Shown here in pieces: positions 58,239 to 64,000 of a DNA stretch of 64,000 nt. A model generated the notes under the pieces. The model saw nothing but the letters and a program-made list of their open reading frames with translations, did no database searches and had not been told where the DNA came from. A program made the translations under genes and the position numbers. The DNA comes from Branchiostoma floridae. Taxonomy: Eukaryota > Chordata > Leptocardii > Amphioxiformes > Branchiostomatidae. The DNA lies in assembly GCF_000003815.2 (NCBI RefSeq), contig NC_049983.1, positions 2,110,310-2,174,309 of the forward strand. The letters are read 5' to 3'. The number at the start of each line of letters is the position of its first letter. Position 1 is the stretch's first letter.

Positions 58239-60389
58239 TCATACCCCGTTTGTGTGCAACCCTGATAAAGACTCAAGTGTCGAAATTTTATAGTTATTTT
58301 CACATGCATTCATGTCTAGATTACATACATCGCTAGATTGTGCTGTATCTTTACCCACATGGATGTTGGGCTTTCCTAAATTATTGGCACTGGTTCGAAT
58401 ATTACTTTTCTGTCGTGAAGTCGCGGCGTTTAAGGACCCCCCTTGCCCCGCTAAACCATAGTTGGTATTGCACACTGTTACACCCGTTCCCATATTGTTC
58501 AAAACGGCAGCGCTTACACCAACAAGAGGATGCTCTTTGGTGCATTGCTTATAAATAATTGCAACGACTGCACACAACGCAAGCATGGCCCCAGCAACAG
58601 CGAGGACAACATATATAGAAAATAGTGTTTGGTCAGCATCTTTCTCTGTGTTGTGTGTAACGGATAATGAGTTGTTTGCTGTTGTTGGCATTTGAAAGTC
58701 AGTAGTCAGTGTTTGATAATCAAAAGTCAGTGTAGCTGACGTGGAGCCAAGAGGACTTGATGCGATACAGACATACAGACCAGCATCTGCTGCGGTAACA
58801 TTTGTTATGGTGATGGTACCATTCATATCAACAGTCACCCTCCCACCTGACTCAACAGTTACATTCCATTCAGATGGAAGGGTGACTGTGATGTCTGGGG
58901 TTGGAATACCTAAAACTTCACACATAAGAAATAGTGTCTCCCCCTTTGACCATGTACCGTTTTCGTCTAGCACTTCAAATCTCACAATTTTAGCTTCTTC
59001 ACAGATCAAATCTTCAGGGTTTATATCTTTAAGCTTTTGCCCCGAAAACCTGCTGGGTTCTTTACATTTTATTTGGCCATCAAGCAGTGCCCCATTCATA
59101 TTTCGCCTGAAGGGAGCCATCCTACAGTCACACTGCCAGGGGTTATTCTCAAGGTTTACAGTTTTTATCGGCATCAGGTCATTATATCCCGAGTACACCT
59201 TAAGTTGATTTTTATTCAGGAACAACTCCTTCAGTAGGGGCAGGTCTGAAAACACACCGGTCTGAATGTTATTTATGCGATTGGAGTTCAGGTACAAAAA
59301 CTTAAGCTGTGTTAAGTTTGTAAAAGTACCAGCCGAAATGCTAGTTATCTGGTTTTTGTGAAGATGCAACGTTGTAAATTGGGGTAGATTATAAAATGCA
59401 CCAGGTTGAACGTACGTAATCTGGTTAAAGGACAGGTCCAACCGTTTAAGCTTTGGTAGATTAGAAAATAACCCTGGTTGAATGTGGCTTATCCGGTTGT
59501 TTTCAATGTACAACCTTTCAAGCAGAGGCAAATTTGAAAACGACCCAGGTTTAATGCCGTCTATTTGATTATGGCACAGATCCAACCGTTTAAGATTGGG
59601 TAGATTAGAAAATGTCCCTAGTTGAATGTTGTTTATCTGGTTGTCGTCAAGGTACAAATTATCAAGCAGAGGTAAATTTGAAAATGACCCAGGTTGAATG
59701 TCATTTATCCGGTTGTTGGACAGCTGCAAATAGTCAAGCCGTGGTAGATTAGAGAATAAACCAGGTCGAATGGAAGTTATCTGGTTATAGAACAAGTACA
59801 ACTTTTCAAGCCCTGGTAGATTTGAATATACCCCAGGTTGAATGTGGTTTATCTGGTTGTAGCCCAGGTTCAAATAAAAAAGTACTGGGAGATTTGAAAA
59901 TGCTCCAGGTTGAATGACATTTATCTGATTGGAGCACAGGTACACCAGTTTTAATTTGGGTAGATTTGAAAATAACTCCGGTTGAATATTATTTATCTTG
60001 TTATAGTCCAGAGACAACCTTATAAGCTTGGGTAGATTTGAAAATGACCCAGGTTGAATGCTATCTATTTTGTTGTCGGACAGGTCAATCACGTATATAT
60101 TGGGTGAAATTGAAAATGTACCATTCTGAATGTTGGTTAGATTGTTTCTACTTAAGTCGATTTTTTCTATGCGTGTGTACCTGGAGAAGTCAGACGGTTT
60201 CAAGGATACAATAGCGTTACGGTCTAAGTCCAATCTAACGATTTTTGTGGGAAGATCTTGAGGAACACTTCTGAGGTCTTTGTCCCTACAGTCACAGGTC
60301 CGGCTGCAGCTCTCACAGGGTGTGGCTGCTCCACTTTCCTTGAAGATCATCAGCAGAAGAATCAGACGCATCACCAGTCTATTAGACAT
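58239..60389 (-). CDS. Single-exon LRR-Ig transmembrane receptor, 716 residues
   Basis: The signal peptide is residues 1-22. An LRR N-cap follows (CESC, CDC; 25-46), then 15 leucine-rich repeats of exactly 24 residues (first consensus at 53, last at 389; typical unit NQINNIQPG-FSNLP-L). The LRR C-cap is at 415-463 (NPWQCDCRMAP). One Ig domain (466-557) has cysteines 490 and 541 and the DAGLYVC motif; a membrane span is at 589-613. The tail has about 100 residues, ending LHTNGV. This is the AMIGO/LRIG-like layout of adhesion and immune-type receptors that are numerous in lancelets; the ligand is unknown. The coding part is one exon. A good acceptor (TATCTTTCCTCAG) 7 bases before the ATG suggests a 5' UTR intron. 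The stop at 58239 lies in a disturbed copy of the tail repeat (see the tail entry), so the original protein was longer. Confidence 0.9.
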   Translation of the reverse strand: MSNRLVMRLILLLMIFKESGAATPCESCSRTCDCRDKDLRSVPQDLPTKIVRLDLDRNAIVSLKPSDFSRYTRIEKIDLSRNNLTNIQNGTFSISPNIYVIDLSDNKIDSIQPGSFSNLPKLIRLSLDYNKINNIQPELFSNLPKLKLVYLCSNQINVIQPGAFSNLPVLFYLNLGYNQINHIQPGVYSNLPGLEKLYLFYNQITSIRPGLFSNLPRLDYLQLSNNRINDIQPGSFSNLPLLDNLYLDDNQINNIQLGTFSNLPNLKRLDLCHNQIDGIKPGSFSNLPLLERLYIENNRISHIQPGLFSNLPKLKRLDLSFNQITYVQPGAFYNLPQFTTLHLHKNQITSISAGTFTNLTQLKFLYLNSNRINNIQTGVFSDLPLLKELFLNKNQLKVYSGYNDLMPIKTVNLENNPWQCDCRMAPFRRNMNGALLDGQIKCKEPSRFSGQKLKDINPEDLICEEAKIVRFEVLDENGTWSKGETLFLMCEVLGIPTPDITVTLPSEWNVTVESGGRVTVDMNGTITITNVTAADAGLYVCIASSPLGSTSATLTFDYQTLTTDFQMPTTANNSLSVTHNTEKDADQTLFSIYVVLAVAGAMLALCAVVAIIYKQCTKEHPLVGVSAAVLNNMGTGVTVCNTNYGLAGQGGSLNAATSRQKSNIRTSANNLGKPNIHVGKDTAQSSDVCNLDMNACENNYKISTLESLSGLHTNGV

Positions 60390-60395
60390 GATTTG

Positions 60396-60409
60396 TCTGA
60401 GGAAAGATA
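60396..60409 (-). promoter_or_regulatory. Splice acceptor of a 5' UTR intron before the LRR-Ig receptor
   Basis: The minus strand reads TATTTATCTTTCCTCAG followed by ACAAATC and the ATG. A similar pyrimidine-AG sequence precedes the pseudogene copy at 42.83 kb. Confidence 0.45.
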
Positions 60410-61660
60410 AATATCATGCAGTTGTGATTTCATTCTATCCGAGGATAGAAAAAAAAGCCTGAGTAAGTAACGTTAGCAAACCTGGCAGAGTGGCGTGTGT
60501 TCCTGCTCCCGAAATACGCAAAATTATGACCCCGTGTACCTGGATATACAACCTCCGACTAGGGGCAAATCGGAAATTTACATAGAATCTAGCCACCGAT
60601 TGCGTTCACACTCGCAATTCGAACCAAGGATTGTTTGCAAGTGTCTCAAACTACCTCCCAGGAATGGATTGCAAACGACCCGGATCGGTGAAAATACAAG
60701 CCGATTGGAGCGTTCTCACTCTGAAAAAACGATCCGGATCCTTGCAGTTAAAGCGGATTGCACGTTTAATCCGCTTGCTTTTTTTTTAGTGTGAAAGGGG
60801 TCTAAGTGTAATTATACTAACTTGATAAATTTGCACAGCAGCCAGAGGTGTCATTGTCTGTAGATGCTTCCCAAAACATACTAGATGATGAGACATGCAG
60901 AGATGTTGCAATAAATCACCAAACTACTATCTCTTACATCTTAGGAATGCAACTCCCAACATAAATGTTATCTATGTGCTCTGTTTATGTCATGTCTGCT
61001 GTGTCTAGTTGTTGTAATAATTTACTCCACACTGTAAGATCAACGGTACGGTATTCAAAGGTACTAATGCTAAGGGGTAACTCTTGAATGTTGATTCACT
61101 GATATTGAGGTTGAAAGATTTACTATTTTTGCGTCACAATATCTATTTCAAAATGTTTTACGTTTAAAACATATCGTTACAAGCAAAACATTTAGCTTTA
61201 GTTTTGCATTAAGATGTACATTTAGATTTAGCAGTGCAACGAGAATCTTTGCTCACTTTCTTCGCTTCGCTCACGTGCAATAGAGCACAAATCGTTGCTT
61301 AGGGACGCGAATCGTAATGAACGTGTTATGGAGTTCCCTTGTTTGAGAATAGCCTCACGCATGGCTAAAGAACCCGTCAAACGTATCGAAAAAAAGGAGG
61401 GACCCTTCTCAGTGTGTGTGTGAATCAAAACCATTTCGGCAACTAAAAATCGATGCCGAGTACCATTTTTTGTCCTGTGCGTTGAAAGGTTCATATCTGA
61501 TGTATCCCCGAGAAAGGCCGACTTTCGACCAATCAAAACTCTGAAACCGAGGAGTGCATGTTACAGCTTCCTTTTTTTCATGTTTAGATTGGATCCGGTT
61601 GGAATATGCTAATGTCTGGACAGTAATAATATGTTTCTCCTCTGGGAAACATAATAAATA
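60410..61660. other. Upstream flank of the LRR-Ig receptor, no gene
   Basis: Non-coding. 60560-60800 looks like a dispersed repeat (CCGATTGCGTTCACACTCGC, AGTGTGAAAGGGGTCT). No promoter element could be assigned. Confidence 0.5.
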
Positions 61661-61663
61661 TAG

Positions 61664-61797
61664 AATACAACACGGTGTATTCCGTATCGCCAAAGGTATC
61701 AGCCCGACCGCGGCTCGGATCGCCCGAAGGCCGGAGGGTGATCCGACCCGCGGTAGGGCTGAGACCGAGGGTGATGCGGAATACACCGTGTTGTATT
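61664..61797. mobile_element. GC-rich palindromic MITE
   Basis: AATACAACACGGTGTATTCCG is mirrored by CGGAATACACCGTGTTGTATT, and ATCAGCCC-ACCGCGG / ATCGCCC inside by GGGTGAT / CCGCGGTAGGGCTGA. Almost all of its 134 bases pair with each other. Confidence 0.8.
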
Positions 61798-62698
61798 TTA
61801 TTTATGTCATACCCTCCGGAGAAAACCGCTGTTTTGATGCTAAATGCGCCAGAAGTTGAACAAATTTGTTGCTCTCGAAAAAAAAAAAAAACCGCTGGAA
61901 CAGTAATGTTCCAACGTCCGAATCAGGTATTCGAACTTTCGATGGCGTCGTACTCGGCCCACTCGAAACAGTTCGATTTATTCGAATGGAGCCCGTGTGA
62001 TAACCCCGGGCCGTACGGAAAGTTATCATCCGGTCCGGAACACCCGTATCGAACGTTTTCGCGTCACAGGTATGACATAATGGGGCAGACATACCAAAGC
62101 TGTTTTACTGTCAACAAGGCTTGATACATTTCATTACATTTCAGGAAGATGTCCGTATAGTTAACTGTGAATGACAACTTTCCTATTCTTGTGCAGAATT
62201 GTGGTATGTGTACGGAAAGTATTTAGTAAGTCCAACAACAATAACAAGACAATCTTTTCAACCATATCGATGTGTCTCGGTCAGTGTCAAAACCTATCAG
62301 TGTCAAAAGCTCCTCCCCTTACCCAAAGGGATAAAATATTTATTAAGTAATTGAATAGTTCGCTAACATTATGTAATGAAATTTCCTGTTGCAAATAGAT
62401 ATGTACATGATTGTGTACATGACACACCGTCTGCTCACCACTGCACTCTCAACTGCACGGGTAGGTGTAACGTATAAAGTTTTGGCCTGTCTAGACTAGT
62501 TAACAATGCAGATACCACTATAAGTTGCACATCAATGGAAAATCAAATCCGGCTTAAGTCGGTTAAAGCTACACATTTCAAGTGCTTAAATCTACAACGT
62601 TTGGATGTTTTTGTTTCAGCTATCACAAAGAAGAAATGAAACGAACATTTCATTTTACCTTTATGTTTGCAGGCTTAGAAGACAAAATTGAAATATTC

Positions 62699-62833
62699 TC
62701 TGGATCTCAGATGAAAAATAAAATCATGTTTTTATTCATGTTGTTGTTCTTAACAAGTTACTCCGAGACTGTAAACATTTCTTACACATGCCAGGGAAAT
62801 ACGCGTAGAAAGTCGATAGGCTTGAAGCAATAA
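62699..62833 (+). CDS. Possible small ORF with signal-like N-terminus
   Basis: An ATG near 62712 begins MKNKIMFLFMLLFLTSYSE, a good signal-peptide shape, and runs about 40 residues with one cysteine to a stop at 62831-62833. No family match, no splice support; it may be chance in AT-rich sequence. Confidence 0.15.
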   Translation, partial: SGSQMKNKIMFLFMLLFLTSYSETVNISYTCQGNTRRKSIGLKQ

Positions 62834-62839
62834 GTTTCC

Positions 62840-63266
62840 AAAAACGAAAATCAAGGTCTTAATGTCCTTTCACATAGACAAACCAGCAATCGGATGCAAA
62901 AGCCCCTCAATGGGAAGAAGGCCTTTCAAAGTGCCAGAAAGACCAAGATACTATGATAACCAAAGATGCAAGCTTGCGGCGAGATTTGTAAGGCGTGAGA
63001 CCCAAACCAGCGAGGCACAGCTGCGTTGAAAACTAATTTTGTAATATCAGAAAAATGGCACTTAACACGACTTTCCTCAGGTGTAAATGAATGCCTACCT
63101 CCGATAGAGACGTATCTCAAATTCAGACAGAACGTTAAACGGAGATATGGTGTTTGCCACAAAAAGATTGAATTTCAGAGATTAAAACAAGCAAATATCA
63201 GGTAGAGATCATTTGAAAACATGTACACTTTGCAGTTTTAGTGTCTACAATAAATAAACGTCTATC
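62840..63266. other. No recognisable gene
   Basis: Non-coding; a short SINE-body-like segment (ACTTAACACGACTTTCCTC) lies near 63060. Confidence 0.5.
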
Positions 63267-63727
63267 GGTAGGGGTGGGTGCTCGTACAAAAATTAGGTAC
63301 ATGTTTGGTTCAGGTCCAGAGGATCGGGTCCTAAAGGACCTAATTATATGTGAACTTATTATACTATAAATAATGGTCCATTTTGCTAACAAAGATTCTG
63401 TTAGGTTGAGTATCCGACGTCCACTGTTGTTTTAAAATCCTAGATTCATGTTAACAAAACTAACTACAGCCTCTGTTTTTGACCAGGTTTCGCTGTGAAA
63501 ACTTGGTAAAAATGACTATCAACTCTTCTCTACTTCGCACTTGTTGTTTGCTTGGGCCTGTAAGCCCTAAAACACGTGAACGCCTGACGGTACAAATTGT
63601 TCATTTTCCTATCGGTTCAACATCCGGTATTATACAAATTTCTACTCAGGGTTTTTCCGGACCGGTCCAACAAGAAAAAACGATTTTGTACCAGTACACC
63701 GTATAACGTTAGGTACCCACCCCTATC
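63267..63727. mobile_element. ~460-bp element with AGGGGTGGGT inverted ends
   Basis: TAGGGGTGGGTGCTCGTAC at the left and GGTACCCACCCCTA at the right form short inverted ends. The interior has GGTCCAGAGGATCGGGTCC. Target duplications are unclear. Confidence 0.4.
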
Positions 63728-64000
63728 TTATCTGTCGGACAAATTTTGAATTGCACGTTGATGTAATAAACCTCTCTTGCTCAGCTCTTGGATTTTGACA
63801 AACTTCCATGACATCTTTGAATAAACTCAGTCACTCATGAGAATCTCAGCTAAACATTGTGATATCTTAGTCCCCAGAACTAGAATATAATCTCCCTATT
63901 CATTTGTGTCTTTGTGCAAAACGAATAACGTTATTTTTTGACCCACAGCGTATGTTAAAAAAGCCTAATTCACTCTCATTATTCTACCGTAGATTTTTTT

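Noticed and set aside
57841..58293. 150-codon plus-strand repetitive frame
   Set aside because: It is the antisense reading of the VYEN repeat array.
58741..59208. 155-codon plus-strand frame
   Set aside because: It is antisense to the LRR C-cap/Ig part of the receptor gene.
61228..61786. Two minus-strand frames of 102 and 125 codons
   Set aside because: They overlap each other and the palindromic element at 61664-61797; no domain was recognised.

Overview
Eukaryotic, intron-rich, AT-leaning genomic scaffold with four 100-N gaps. The gene families (an intronless LRR-Ig receptor with a near-copy pseudogene, a GBP-like GTPase fragment, an ALP/Enigma-type PDZ protein, PGAP4) and the dense load of short inverted-repeat elements suggest an invertebrate deuterostome, most likely a lancelet (Branchiostoma). 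The species call is inference; the gene calls rest on spliced translations worked out by eye.

Layout. 1-9.6 kb: copies of a repeat family with internal ~164-bp units and a 3' hairpin, around a + strand fragment of a guanylate-binding-protein-like helical domain (2180-3300, running into a gap). 9.85-10.22 kb: one D8C (uromodulin-type) exon with an in-frame stop. 10.2-17.9 kb: mostly non-coding, with a weak terminal-exon candidate (12.0 kb) and a TATA/CCAAT-preceded ORF (14.4-14.9 kb).

18-42 kb, + strand: an ALP/Enigma (PDLIM/Zasp-like) gene. Eight coding exons from 23,665 to 42,037 join without a frame break into a 343-residue PDZ + Zasp-motif protein that stops before any LIM domain. Its first two exons exist in an older degenerate copy at 18.0 and 22.5 kb, so the 5' part was tandemly duplicated. 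The introns hold several foldback/MITE elements and a 4.4-kb satellite array (31.9-36.3 kb) of ~221-bp units with a trimeric higher-order order.

42.8-44.9 kb, + strand: a decayed, internally deleted paralogue of the LRR-Ig receptor. 46.8-52.3 kb, - strand: a complete four-exon PGAP4 (TMEM246), a Golgi GPI-GalNAc transferase. 52.9-54 kb: SINE and LINE relics. 57.2-60.4 kb, - strand: an intact single-exon LRR-Ig transmembrane receptor. Its cytoplasmic tail was built from 20-residue tyrosine repeats (consensus VYEN) but is now cut off by a cluster of three single-base insertions that restore frame, and by a later frameshift. 60.4-64 kb: non-coding with two small TIR elements.

The genes look functionally unrelated. 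The common theme is recent duplication and decay, and colonisation by palindromic elements; two of the four assembly gaps lie inside such palindromes.
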